Notes under the pieces: generated by a model
What the model saw: only the letters and a program-made list of their open reading frames with translations
What the model was told of the DNA's origin: nothing
Database searches by the model: none
Translations under genes and position numbers: made by a program
Shown here: in pieces, positions 6,213 to 13,513 of the stretch
Layout of the letters: every line of letters starts with the position of its first letter
Position numbering within the stretch: position 1 is the stretch's first letter
Assembly (NCBI GenBank): GCA_031289325.1
Contig: JAITPS010000144.1
Span: forward strand, 1 to 18,203
Reading direction: 5' to 3'
Length of the DNA: 18,203 bases
Origin: Candidatus Methanovirga meridionalis
GTDB lineage: Archaea; Methanobacteriota; Methanobacteria; Methanobacteriales; Methanobacteriaceae

Positions 6213-7220
6213 ATGAAAAAGTTTTTTGCAACTATATTGATCGTTTGTGCAATATCAGTTTTGATATTGAATTTAAATGCTACAACGATTAATATTGATA
6301 AAAATAGTGAAGGTGGATTAGTTTCAGTAATTAATCAAGCTATTGATGGAGATACAATACATATATCTCCTGGAACTTACACTGGTGAAAACTTCACTAA
6401 TTTAGTAATAGATAAAAAAATAGCTATTGAAGGAGATAACGTTATTCTTGATGGTAAGGAAAAGAATAATATTTTTTCAGTTAAAGAAAACGGAAGTTTA
6501 ACTTTAACCAATATCACAATAGCTAATGCTCATAGTAATTATGGTGCTGGAATTCATAATGAAGGTTATAATCTTAGTATAATCTCTTGTAAATTTATTA
6601 ATAATAGTGTAGCTATTATTGGTGGAGCTATTTATAACACTATATCAGATAATCTAAAAGTTATTGATTCAAAATTTATAAATAACAAAGCAAATGGTGG
6701 TGCTGGAGCTATATACAATGATGGTCGTGATGTTATAATAAAAAATTGTAATTTCACTGATAATCAAGGAAATGGTGCTGGAGCAATATACAACTATTAT
6801 TCAAGAAATTTTACAATTCTAAAATCAAATTTTATTAATAATAAAGGGCTTGGATCTTATTCCTGTGGAGGAGCAATATCTAATGAAGCATCAAAGGATA
6901 TGCTAATCAACCAATCTACATTTATTAATAATACTGCAAGTTTTAATGGTGGAGCCATATATAATTATTATGGTGATAGATTCAAAGTTTTCAATTCAAA
7001 ATTCCTAAGTAATAGTGCATATAACTCTGGTTCTGCAATATATTCAGATTTAAGCTATTATGGAGAAATAGTCAACAGTATATTTTCAAATAATTCTATT
7101 TTTCCTTTTAGTGAAAGAATTGATAATATTGGAGTGATATTTGTTCGTGGAACTTGTCATATAGGAAATTTAACTATAAAAGATAATAATCCTAATGATA
7201 TTGTATACGAAGAACTATAG
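6213..7220 (+). CDS. Secreted adhesin-like protein with beta-helix (GGAIYN) repeats
   Basis: This is 335 residues. Residues 1-23 form a signal peptide (MKKFF, then a hydrophobic core). An N-terminal pectin-lyase-type cap follows (EGGLVSVINQAIDGDTIHIS..GTYTGENF, then IAIEGDNVILDG). Residues about 105-280 contain seven copies of a 25-30 residue motif centred on GGAIYN (GAGIHN, GGAIYN, GAGAIYN twice, GGAISN, GGAIYN, GSAIYS), alternating with CKFINN/SKFINN/SNFINN. This is the Chlamydia-polymorphic-protein type repeat, which folds as a right-handed parallel beta-helix. Adhesin-like proteins of this kind are abundant in Methanobrevibacter and are thought to act at the cell surface. This one is short and lacks a C-terminal membrane anchor, Ig-like or pseudomurein-binding domain, so it is probably released or held by partners. 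The SD AGGTGAT is 4-9 bases before the ATG. Confidence 0.88.
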   Translation: MKKFFATILIVCAISVLILNLNATTINIDKNSEGGLVSVINQAIDGDTIHISPGTYTGENFTNLVIDKKIAIEGDNVILDGKEKNNIFSVKENGSLTLTNITIANAHSNYGAGIHNEGYNLSIISCKFINNSVAIIGGAIYNTISDNLKVIDSKFINNKANGGAGAIYNDGRDVIIKNCNFTDNQGNGAGAIYNYYSRNFTILKSNFINNKGLGSYSCGGAISNEASKDMLINQSTFINNTASFNGGAIYNYYGDRFKVFNSKFLSNSAYNSGSAIYSDLSYYGEIVNSIFSNNSIFPFSERIDNIGVIFVRGTCHIGNLTIKDNNPNDIVYEEL

Positions 7221-7229
7221 TCCAATTAG

Positions 7230-7284
7230 ATATCATGCAATAAATTTCAGATATCAAAAAAATTGATTTATTTTTTTTTTTTTT
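7230..7284 (+). terminator. Terminator of the adhesin-like gene
   Basis: Two GATATC hexamers (about 7228 and 7250) can pair across a 16-nt loop, and a run of 14 T residues follows at 7271-7284. Archaeal polymerase terminates at such T tracts even without the hairpin. Confidence 0.65.
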
Positions 7285-7626
7285 ATTTTTCTTTTAAATA
7301 GGAGGATTATAAATAAGTTCTTTTATAAAATTATTTAATTTTAAATGAATTTTTATGAAAATTTTATTTTAATTAAAATTATTAATTATTGAATTATAAT
7401 GATTATATAAATTATTTATTTAAATAAACATATTATAATAATTAATATTAAAAAATAACAAAAATATAAAATTTAAATTATATTTAAAGAAATATTTCAT
7501 TATAGTCCTTATTGAAAAGTTCTTAAATGTTGAATAATAAATTTTTTTATTAAATTATTTAATTTTAAATATTAATTTATAAAAACCCATAATTTTAAAT
7601 TTTAAATAATATAAATATATTTTGAT
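7285..7626. other. Non-coding stretch with an orphan SD and T-rich repeats
   Basis: A perfect AGGAGG at 7300-7305 is not followed by any reading frame of useful length; the nearest ATG (7345) gives about 15 codons. It is probably the leftover start of a deleted gene. The segment from about 7346 begins the duplicated block. The part 7501-7575 has no counterpart in the second block. It resembles the segment at 18024-18090 (GTTCTTAAAT, then ATTTTTTTATTAAATTATTT). Confidence 0.5.
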
Positions 7627-7926
7627 TAAAATCAATTCTTCTCATCTTTTAGCCATAATTAACTAACCCTCTCATGATTTTATTATGTCTCATTTTTATC
7701 TTCTTTTGTATTTAAGACTATTGTTTTCAATATGAAGTATCTGATATCCTATTTTATTTATAGGATTATTTGCTTATTTCCTATTGTTTAAGCTTTTAAT
7801 TATTCTAAAGAGAGAGAAAGAGAGAGTCAATGATTTAATTTCAAATTTGTTTTAATTATCTTTTGTTTAATTTAAAGCTTTTGAGTCCATTTTATTCATC
7901 GGCTATAAATAAGGAAATCGAAAAAC

Positions 7927-8081
7927 TTTATATGTGAATACAATATAATAATATTTATGGTTATCAGTAGAATTCATGAAAATGATGATTTGAATATTTT
8001 TTGCTGACCACAAAAAATATTTGAGAAATTTCTAAAAAACTTAGGTTATTAGAAACTCTCTAAAATAGGAGATGTTAAATT
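7927..8081 (+). promoter_or_regulatory. TATA box and two-hairpin leader of the unit A gene
   Basis: TTTATATG at 7927-7934 is the likely TATA box, 155 bases before the start codon. Two hairpins follow. The first is an 11-bp stem at 7993-8003 and 8011-8021 with a 7-nt loop (CTGACCA). The second is at 8023-8035 and 8049-8060, with TTTCTAA pairing TTAGAAA and GAGA pairing TCTC. The SD is AGGAG at 8067-8071, 10 bases from the ATG. Both hairpins are conserved in unit B. Confidence 0.65.
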
Positions 8082-8444
8082 ATGGATTCGGAATCTATTA
8101 TGAAATTGAATTTTTTGAAAGAACAATTAAAAGATATTGAAAATGTTAATGAACTCAACATGTTTTACATGGCAAATGAACGCAAATATTGGTGGGTAAA
8201 TTTTTTCATTACAGGATTATATCAAGCAATGAATGGTAAAATAAAGTATATATTAATAGCATATCTACTCTGTTGGACAATTATAGTTCCTTTCATAATG
8301 TGGATATATTGTTTGATCAATGGACATAGTGATCAAAACGAATTCAACTTTTCACTACAATTAGCTATTAGTAAACGTAGAAAAGAAATCAAAGAAGGAA
8401 CAAACGAAGAAAATGTAAGGATGAAAAAACTGAATACAAATTAA
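8082..8444 (+). CDS. Small membrane protein, short paralog (unit A)
   Basis: This is 120 residues. Residues 1-50 are a polar helical region (MDSESIMKLNFLKEQLKDIE...NMFYMANERKYWWVNFF) shared almost unchanged with the 9269 protein. The motif GLYQAMNGK leads into a hydrophobic stretch of about 24 residues (KYILIAYLLCWTIIVPFIMW), and then YCLINGHSDQNEFN and a charged tail. Compared with its 183-residue paralog it lacks about 40 hydrophobic residues in the middle and the extra GLYQAM copy. The open frame is intact, so the shortening is in frame. The highly polar C-terminus is probably cytoplasmic. I recognise no family; the WW...GLYQAMNGK...LING pattern only loosely recalls small TM2-type proteins. 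Confidence 0.72.
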   Translation: MDSESIMKLNFLKEQLKDIENVNELNMFYMANERKYWWVNFFITGLYQAMNGKIKYILIAYLLCWTIIVPFIMWIYCLINGHSDQNEFNFSLQLAISKRRKEIKEGTNEENVRMKKLNTN

Positions 8445-8716
8445 ATGAGAAAATTGCATCTTGAACATATATGAAGAATCTGTATTGTATAGTATGAAAA
8501 AATAATTGTTGCATAGTTTTTAAAATTAAATTTTTCAGTTGAAATTTGAGTTGAATTTTCATGAAAATTTTATTGTGATTAAAAAATTTTATTTTAATTA
8601 AAATTATTCATTATTGAATTATAATAATTATATAAATTATTTATTTAAATAAACATATTATAATAATTAATATTAAAAAATAACAAAAATATAAAATTTA
8701 AATTATATTTAAAGAA
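8445..8716. other. Spacer between the duplicated units
   Basis: No gene is visible. From 8552 it is homologous to the start of unit A, with a small local duplication (TGAAAATTTTATTGTGATT, then AAATTTTATTTTAATTAAAA). Confidence 0.6.
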
Positions 8717-8785
8717 ATATTATGTGGGATGAAAATCTTCCCAATTAACTATTTGATCTAATTTAGAGAACCCATCCCATAATAT
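8717..8785. repeat. 13-bp imperfect inverted repeat unique to unit B
   Basis: ATATTA-TG-TGGGATG at 8717-8731 is the reverse complement of CATCCCATAATAT at 8773-8785, apart from a 2-nt bulge. The 41-nt interior has no coding. Unit A lacks it at the corresponding place, so it was gained in B or lost from A, as a small transposed element or a terminator-like structure. Confidence 0.6.
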
Positions 8786-9106
8786 CTCAACATCACAATA
8801 AAAAATATCAATCAATTCTTCTCATCTTTAGCTATAAATTAACTAATTCTCTCATGATTTTTGATATGTCTTCTTTTTATCTTCCTTAGTATTTAAAACT
8901 ATTGTTTAATGTAAAATATCTAATGTCTTATTTTAGGGGTATGGTTAATTTACTTTTTTTCGTTTGTTTAAGCTTTTAATTATTCCAGAGAGAGAATATG
9001 TTAATTATTCAATTTCAAAATTTGTTTTAATTATCATTTATTTAATTTAAAGCTTTTGAATTCATTTTGTTTATTGATTATAAATGAAGAAAGAAAATAG
9101 GAAAAC

Positions 9107-9268
9107 TTTATATGTGAAGATAATATAATAACATTTAGTAGTCATCAGTAGAATATCATGAAAAATGATGATTTGAATATTTTTTGATGAACACAAAAAA
9201 TATTTGAGAAGTTTCTAAAAAATTTAGGTTATTAGAAACTCTCTAAAAAATGGGGGGGATGTTAAAGT
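9107..9268 (+). promoter_or_regulatory. TATA box and two-hairpin leader of the unit B gene, with a G7 ribosome binding site
   Basis: TTTATATG is at 9107-9114. Hairpin 1 is at 9176-9186 and 9194-9204, with the same 11-bp stem as unit A but a changed loop (ATGAACA). Hairpin 2 is at 9206-9218 and 9232-9243, with AGTTTCTAA fully paired to TTAGAAACT, one pair better than in unit A. The SD position holds seven G residues (9252-9258) instead of the AGGAG of unit A, 10 bases from the ATG. Confidence 0.65.
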
Positions 9269-9820
9269 ATGGATTCGGAATCTATTAAGAAATTGGATTT
9301 TTTGAAAGAACAATTAAAAGATATTGAAAATGTTAATGAACTCAACATGTTTTACATGGCAAATAAACGCAAATATTGGTGGGTAAATTTTTTCATTGCA
9401 GGATTATATCAAGCAATGAGTGGTGAAAATCCTATTCCTAGTCCTAATGGTGGTGGTATTATTGCAGGATTATATCAAGCAATGAATGGTAAAATAAAGT
9501 ATATAATAATATATATTCTTGTTTTGTGGGCTTCGTGGCTATCTACGAATTATTTTATGGAATACCTGACATTTGGGTTTTATTTTATATACTTCATATC
9601 GCCGTTAGTTCCTTTCATACTAACATTAATTGGTGGTCTTTCAAATCCTGCATCAATATTTCCGTTAATTCTTTTCATACTGGGAGTATATTGTTTGATC
9701 AATGGACGCGATGATCAAAACGAATTCAACTCTTCACTACAAATAGCCATTAGTAAACGTGGAAAAGAAATCAAAGAAGAAACAAACGAAAAAATGATAA
9801 AACCATATAAGGCAATGTAA
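9269..9820 (+). CDS. Small membrane protein, long paralog (unit B)
   Basis: This is 183 residues. The N-terminal 45 residues are nearly identical to the 8082 protein. A 22-residue insertion follows, in which IAGLYQAM is repeated around a SGENPIPSPNGGG linker. Three likely membrane segments come next: about 82-102 (YIIIYILVLWASWLSTNYF), 107-132 (TFGFYFIYFISPLVPFILTL) and 145-160 (FPLILFILGVYCLI). The last segments arise from a 60-bp direct repeat (9602-9621 and 9662-9681, CCGTTAGTTCCTTTCATACT and its near copy). The C-terminal tail is charged (AISKRGKEIKEETNEK). Function is unknown. The paired paralogs with retained promoters suggest both are expressed. A T7 run at about 9903 may end the transcript. 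Confidence 0.75.
   Translation: MDSESIKKLDFLKEQLKDIENVNELNMFYMANKRKYWWVNFFIAGLYQAMSGENPIPSPNGGGIIAGLYQAMNGKIKYIIIYILVLWASWLSTNYFMEYLTFGFYFIYFISPLVPFILTLIGGLSNPASIFPLILFILGVYCLINGRDDQNEFNSSLQIAISKRGKEIKEETNEKMIKPYKAM
9395..9485 (+). repeat. 25-bp direct repeat inside the long paralog
   Basis: ATTGCAGGATTATATCAAGC and five further bases occur at 9395-9419 and 9461-9485, 66 bp apart and in frame. Unit A has one copy (with one difference), so unit B gained the second together with a 13-residue Pro/Gly-rich linker of unclear origin. Confidence 0.9.
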
Positions 9821-9957
9821 AGAGGATGGAAATTTAAAACCCGAAATTTAGTTTTTAGGTAGGAAAAATTTAGGCTATGTACATGTCATCAAATTCAGAC
9901 TATTTTTTTAATTTTCAATTACAGAAATCCATGCTAAATTTACAGTGCCTTTTAAAA

Positions 9958-10932
9958 TTATGTTAAGTTTGTGAGAGTTTCAATTATATGGTCTAAGTTT
10001 TCTTTCTTTAAGCATTCAATACTTAGGTTTTTGATTTCAATAGCTACTCCTTTTTCTTTAAGACGATTGTAATTTGGACAGATTGTTATGAATGAATTTT
10101 TATCTATAGTGAATTCGTTTTTTAAATTAATAGCTAATTTTTTTGGGTTATCTGATGATACAATAATGTTTATTCCTCTTTTATCCTTGTGAATAACATT
10201 TTCTAAATTATTTTTCAAATACTTACATGCTTTAGTAGCTATTTTAAAGAATTTTTCACCGTGATCTATTTCAGTTATTAATCCTTTAGCTATTTGATTA
10301 TTTAATGATAATGTTTTAATTAGTAGATTGGATTTTTCAAATATTTTTTGGTTGTTTGTTGATATGAAACCTCCATATCCAAGATTTATAATTTTTGGTG
10401 ATCCTGTTGAGGAGAGGATAATATCTGAGTATTTTCCATTTCCTAATTTTTTTTCATTATCCAATATTCCTCCTGATGCATCTTCAATAAGAATTAAATC
10501 GTTTTCAGTTGCAAATTTGGATATTTCTTTAATTGGTTGTTCTGCTGTGTAGCCTGCAAAGCTTGTTAATAGTATTGTTCCTTTAGGATAATCATTTCCT
10601 TTAAGATTTTTAATAGCTTCATTAAGATAATTAATATTGATTAAACCTTTATTGGTTTTAAATTCTATAGTTTCCTTATTTAAAAATTTGGATATTTGTT
10701 TAAATCCATGCCATCCTCCTTGATCTGGAATTAGGATAGGTGAATTCATTGAGTTTAAACCGATTAAAATAGCTGAATTTCCACTGTTAACTAATTTAAC
10801 ATGTTTATGATTGGTTTTAGATTTGATTTTATCCTCTGCTTTTTTATGATAATTCTCGTTTTCATAATCTTTATAAGCATTAGAAATAGCTATTCGCGTT
10901 TCTTTTGATGGTTTCTTAAATTTAAAATTCAT
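9958..10932 (-). CDS. DegT/DnrJ/EryC1/StrS-like PLP-dependent enzyme
   Basis: This is 324 residues, somewhat shorter than typical DegT aminotransferases (about 360-400). Fold-type I landmarks are visible: a phosphate-binding NSGNSA loop at 49-54, LILIEDASGG with Asp151 to bind the pyridine nitrogen, and SSTGSPKIINLGYGGF with Lys180 as the probable Schiff-base lysine. DegT-family enzymes transaminate or dehydrate sugar nucleotides and similar substrates; the substrate here cannot be read from sequence. It is the last gene of the operon. Its start is 17 bases after the nucleotidyltransferase stop, and GAGGT lies 8 bases before the ATG (10932). The close pairing with a nucleotidyltransferase suggests a joint pathway in which one activates and the other modifies a nucleotide-linked compound. 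Confidence 0.75.
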   Translation of the reverse strand: MNFKFKKPSKETRIAISNAYKDYENENYHKKAEDKIKSKTNHKHVKLVNSGNSAILIGLNSMNSPILIPDQGGWHGFKQISKFLNKETIEFKTNKGLININYLNEAIKNLKGNDYPKGTILLTSFAGYTAEQPIKEISKFATENDLILIEDASGGILDNEKKLGNGKYSDIILSSTGSPKIINLGYGGFISTNNQKIFEKSNLLIKTLSLNNQIAKGLITEIDHGEKFFKIATKACKYLKNNLENVIHKDKRGINIIVSSDNPKKLAINLKNEFTIDKNSFITICPNYNRLKEKGVAIEIKNLSIECLKKENLDHIIETLTNLT

Positions 10933-10949
10933 AAGTTAAAACCTCTAAT

Positions 10950-11624
10950 TTATTTAAGAAAGGTTTTATAATCATTGTATTTATTAATGTTTATTAATTC
11001 TAATTCGTTTTCTTCTTTAACTGCAAAGAATTTGAAGCCATCATTAAACATTTCTCTTAGAATAGGATTTAAATTAGTGTTTTTATTTTCCATATATTTT
11101 ATAAGATAATCTTTACTGGTGACAAATGGCATTCCAAGCCCTTCAGCTGAATCTAATTCCCCAATTTCTCTCCTTCTAAGAACAGTCAATATTTTATTCT
11201 TATCATTAACCTTATTTAAAAATGTGTTAATAAGATTGTGGTATGTTTTGGTACTGATGTTAGATTGGTCACCAGCAACGGCTAAGATATAATTTGATCT
11301 TGATTTCATTAAACCATTGTATAAAGAAGTGGATAATTCTGATATATCTATTGGGTTATTGTATGTAAATTTTATTCTATCATCATTTATTTTTAGTATT
11401 TCTTTTATTATTTCATCTTTAAAGTGACCAAGTACTATAATGCATTCATCAACACCAGCATTTAAAACATTGTTTATGGTTGTTTCAATAATAGTTTTAT
11501 TCTTATCAAATTTAAGAATTAATTTATTGGTGGCTGGAAGACCCATATAGTTCATATCTTTAATCATTCTTGAACTTTTTCCAGCAGCAGTTATAATTCC
11601 AGTAAATTTAGCCATGAAAATCAT
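10950..11624 (-). CDS. MobA/MocA-like nucleotidyltransferase
   Basis: This is 224 residues from ATG 11624, or 221 from ATG 11615 (MAKFTG), which is closer to the usual family start; neither has a clear SD. The N-terminal motif GIITAAGKSSRM is the nucleotide-binding loop of NTP-transferases, NKLIL carries the conserved Lys34, ELSTSLYNGL (96-105) matches the substrate loop and AVAGDQS holds the metal-binding Asp119. Members of this superfamily attach NMP to molybdopterin, sugar phosphates or phosphocholine-like molecules. This is not the standard MobA, which is separately encoded at 17203-17874, so a different acceptor is likely. It lies between the DUF5654 and DegT-like genes in one operon. 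Confidence 0.8.
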   Translation of the reverse strand: MIFMAKFTGIITAAGKSSRMIKDMNYMGLPATNKLILKFDKNKTIIETTINNVLNAGVDECIIVLGHFKDEIIKEILKINDDRIKFTYNNPIDISELSTSLYNGLMKSRSNYILAVAGDQSNISTKTYHNLINTFLNKVNDKNKILTVLRRREIGELDSAEGLGMPFVTSKDYLIKYMENKNTNLNPILREMFNDGFKFFAVKEENELELININKYNDYKTFLK

Positions 11625-11636
11625 TATTAAGACAAT

Positions 11637-11924
11637 TTAATCGTCATCTATTTCTATGCCTAATTTTCCTAATGTTCTTCCTAAAAATACTGTTACTAAA
11701 ACTGATATTATCGTCACAATAATTGCATAGGATACTAATCCTGTTATTGCAGAATCGGAATGGAAAAACTCTTTTATAATTGCTTGAATAGCTGAATTCC
11801 ATGCTAAACCTGCAACTAAAGCAAAAGCTGTTGTAATTAAAGTTGCTATTGTTTTTAGTATCTGTATCTTTATATCATTATCTTTTTTGCTTGCTATTTT
11901 TTTGCTTGCTATATTGCTTGCTAT
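11637..11924 (-). CDS. DUF5654 family membrane protein, apparent ATA start
   Basis: This is a 95-codon frame. The core IKIQILKTIATLITTAFALV, then AGLAWNSAIQAIIKEFF, a membrane segment and the LGKLGIEIDDD end match DUF5654, a small archaeal family with two membrane helices. A strong AAGGAGG (11938-11932) lies seven bases before ATA 11924, exactly where ATG is expected. The frame contains no ATG, GTG or TTG start, and a TAA stop at 11930-11928 prevents an earlier one. The first codons are a three-fold repeat of ATAGCAAGC-AA (IAS.., IASKK, IASKK), as if a start segment with a mutated ATG had been duplicated. Either AUA is used at low efficiency or the gene is silenced. It sits between pyrF and the nucleotidyltransferase in the operon. 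Confidence 0.78.
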   Translation of the reverse strand: MASNIASKKIASKKDNDIKIQILKTIATLITTAFALVAGLAWNSAIQAIIKEFFHSDSAITGLVSYAIIVTIISVLVTVFLGRTLGKLGIEIDDD

Positions 11925-11943
11925 AATTTAGCCTCCTTAATAT

Positions 11944-12615
11944 TTAGTTTATTAGATTAATAATATTTTTAATAGCTATTTCTGGGTTTGGTGCTTCATA
12001 AATCGATCTTCCAACAATTAAAGCATTAGCATATTTCAATGTTTCTTTAGGATCTCCTCCTTGAACTCCAACACCAGGAGATACAATAAAAGAGTCCTCA
12101 CCTACCAATTCTCTAATTTTAGATAATCTATCTATTTTAGTTGATGGGGCAACATAATTTTTAATTCCTAATTCTAAGCCCATTTTAATTATTTCTTCTG
12201 AAACAGATTTTAAAAAGGTGTCTGCACCTGGATGGGACATTTCAGATAATAGGAAAATCTCTTTGTTATATTCTTTTGCAACATTTAAACAAGCTTTTAC
12301 ACTATCTGAACCTAAAAATCCATGAACAATAATATAATCTGCTCCCTTATCATAAGATAATTTAGCTATTTTTTCATTGGTAGCTGGAATATCTGCAAGT
12401 TTATAATCACATATAACAGTAAAATCAAAGTTTTCTTTAAGAATTTCAATTGATTTCAGTCCTTCAGATAAGGTTAATGGATACCCAATTTTTATAGTGT
12501 CTATGTAATTGCAAATAGCCTCACATAAATCATAGGATTTTAGTATGTCCATTAAGTCCACTGATAAAACTATATTGTTCTTCACTTTTTTCATTTGTTC
12601 AACACCAATAAACAT
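11944..12615 (-). CDS. pyrF: Orotidine 5'-phosphate decarboxylase
   Basis: This is 223 residues and converts OMP to UMP, the last step of de novo pyrimidine synthesis. The family signature is complete: LSVDLMD with Asp20, Lys42 in the IKIGYP strand, catalytic Asp70-x-Lys72-x-x-Asp75 in CDYKLADIPATN, then PGVGVQGGDP (180-189) and VGRSIYEAPNP (201-211) for phosphate binding. The start at 12615 overlaps the preceding UPF0058 stop by one base (TAATG). Archaeal PyrF is usually about 210-220 residues, so the internal Met8 (MKKVKNN) is a possible start, but the overlap favours coupled translation from 12615. It lies in the operon between UPF0058 and DUF5654. Confidence 0.95.
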   Translation of the reverse strand: MFIGVEQMKKVKNNIVLSVDLMDILKSYDLCEAICNYIDTIKIGYPLTLSEGLKSIEILKENFDFTVICDYKLADIPATNEKIAKLSYDKGADYIIVHGFLGSDSVKACLNVAKEYNKEIFLLSEMSHPGADTFLKSVSEEIIKMGLELGIKNYVAPSTKIDRLSKIRELVGEDSFIVSPGVGVQGGDPKETLKYANALIVGRSIYEAPNPEIAIKNIINLIN

Positions 12616-12914
12616 TAAAATCTATCTGTCTCTCTATTTATTTCATTTTTTAACCTTTTGGTATGTTCATTCATTGAATTTGCAATATCTGCTGGTATTA
12701 AATCATAATCTTTATCTATTATTATTTGAGAAATTATAGTGGATAATAAAAATATTGCATGTTTATGCTCAATTTTTGTTTTATGAATATATTGAGGCTT
12801 TATATTTAAGGATATGTATTCACTACATGTTTCCTGCATTTTATCATTATCTTCTAAATGTTTCAAAATATACAATAAAAATTGATGTAATAGAATTATT
12901 TCATCTTTATTCAT
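12615..12914 (-). CDS. UPF0058 family protein
   Basis: This is 99 residues, normal for the family (about 85-100). The N-terminus MNKDEIILLHQFLLYILKHLE matches the MHKEELIELHQ.L.Y.K.. signature of UPF0058, found across euryarchaea and of unknown function. The rest is helical and soluble, with Cys30 and several His residues. Probable SD GTGAT lies 4 bases before the ATG. It is the first gene of the operon with pyrF; the stop and next start overlap (TAATG). Confidence 0.85.
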   Translation of the reverse strand: MNKDEIILLHQFLLYILKHLEDNDKMQETCSEYISLNIKPQYIHKTKIEHKHAIFLLSTIISQIIIDKDYDLIPADIANSMNEHTKRLKNEINRETDRF

Positions 12915-13030
12915 TTAAATCACACTTTAATTAAAAATTAATTTAAATTATTATAAATAATGATTTATTGAGGTTATAATACTATTTTTGAGATTATAAT
13001 ACTATTTTTGAGATTATAATCTATTGAAAT
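12915..13030 (-). promoter_or_regulatory. Promoter region of the UPF0058-pyrF operon with 20-bp tandem repeats
   Basis: On the minus strand TTATTTATAATAA (about 12960-12948) is a TATA box some 40 bases before the ATG. Just upstream are three 20-bp tandem units starting at 12968, 12988 and 13008 on the plus strand (TTGAGATTATAATACTATTT and variants). Their position directly upstream of the TATA box suits an operator, though a simple repeat expansion is equally possible. Confidence 0.5.
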
Positions 13031-13242
13031 ATTCTCATACTAATAATATAATATTTTATATGATATTTTTGTTAATATTTAAAATTATTGCTTAACTATT
13101 ATAATTTTAAAACCATTATAATTTTAAAAAATATATTTATTTTAAACATCATTTTTCATTTCTTTAAGTTAAATTTAAAAGGCAAATATTAATATTTGAA
13201 AAAACAATTTATAAAAAATTTTTGCAATAATTAATATAATAT

Positions 13243-13316
13243 TCTATAGTAGTTTTTATAAAGTTCTTAATAAATAACTTTTTTAAAAATAATCATTATT
13301 AAAAAATATTAATTTA
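13243..13316 (+). repeat. Dispersed repeat (TCTATAGT...CTTAATAAAT), copy 2
   Basis: It aligns with 4409-4482 over about 74 bp, starting TCTATAGT and ending ATTAATTTA. No coding and no flanking duplication is evident. Confidence 0.7.
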
Positions 13317-13513
13317 AATTTGAAAATAATTATTAAAATAATTATTATTAAAAAGTACTAATTTAAAATTATTTATATTAATCAAAATAAATTTATATTA
13401 ATTAAAATTTAAAATTATAGATTTTTATAAAGTTATATTTGAAATTAAATAATTTAGTGTTATATTTGAAATTAAATAATTTAATAGAAAAAATTATCAT
13501 TTTAAAATTTAAG

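Larger units (their letters stand above)
7346..8444 (+). repeat. Direct duplication, unit A (promoter region plus small membrane gene)
   Basis: This block aligns with 8552-9820 from the A+T-rich region (ATTATTTATTTAAATAAAC and beyond) through the leader and into the coding sequence. By eye the non-coding part is as similar as the coding part. Differences are a private segment at about 7500-7620 here, the hairpin segment 8717-8785 in unit B, and deletions/expansions inside the genes. Confidence 0.88.
8552..9820 (+). repeat. Direct duplication, unit B
   Basis: This is the second copy of the block at 7346-8444. It is longer because the gene contains internal expansions and because of the hairpin segment at 8717-8785. 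Order and orientation match unit A. Confidence 0.88.

Noticed and set aside
9526..9714. 62-aa frame overlapping the long paralog in another frame
   Set aside because: The overlapping frame has homology to the unit A protein, conserved start and SD; this one has none.
10328..10552. Plus-strand 74-aa frame
   Set aside because: Antisense to the PLP-binding core of the DegT-like gene.
12545..12739. Plus-strand 64-aa frame spanning the pyrF/UPF0058 junction
   Set aside because: Antisense to two recognised genes that overlap by one base.
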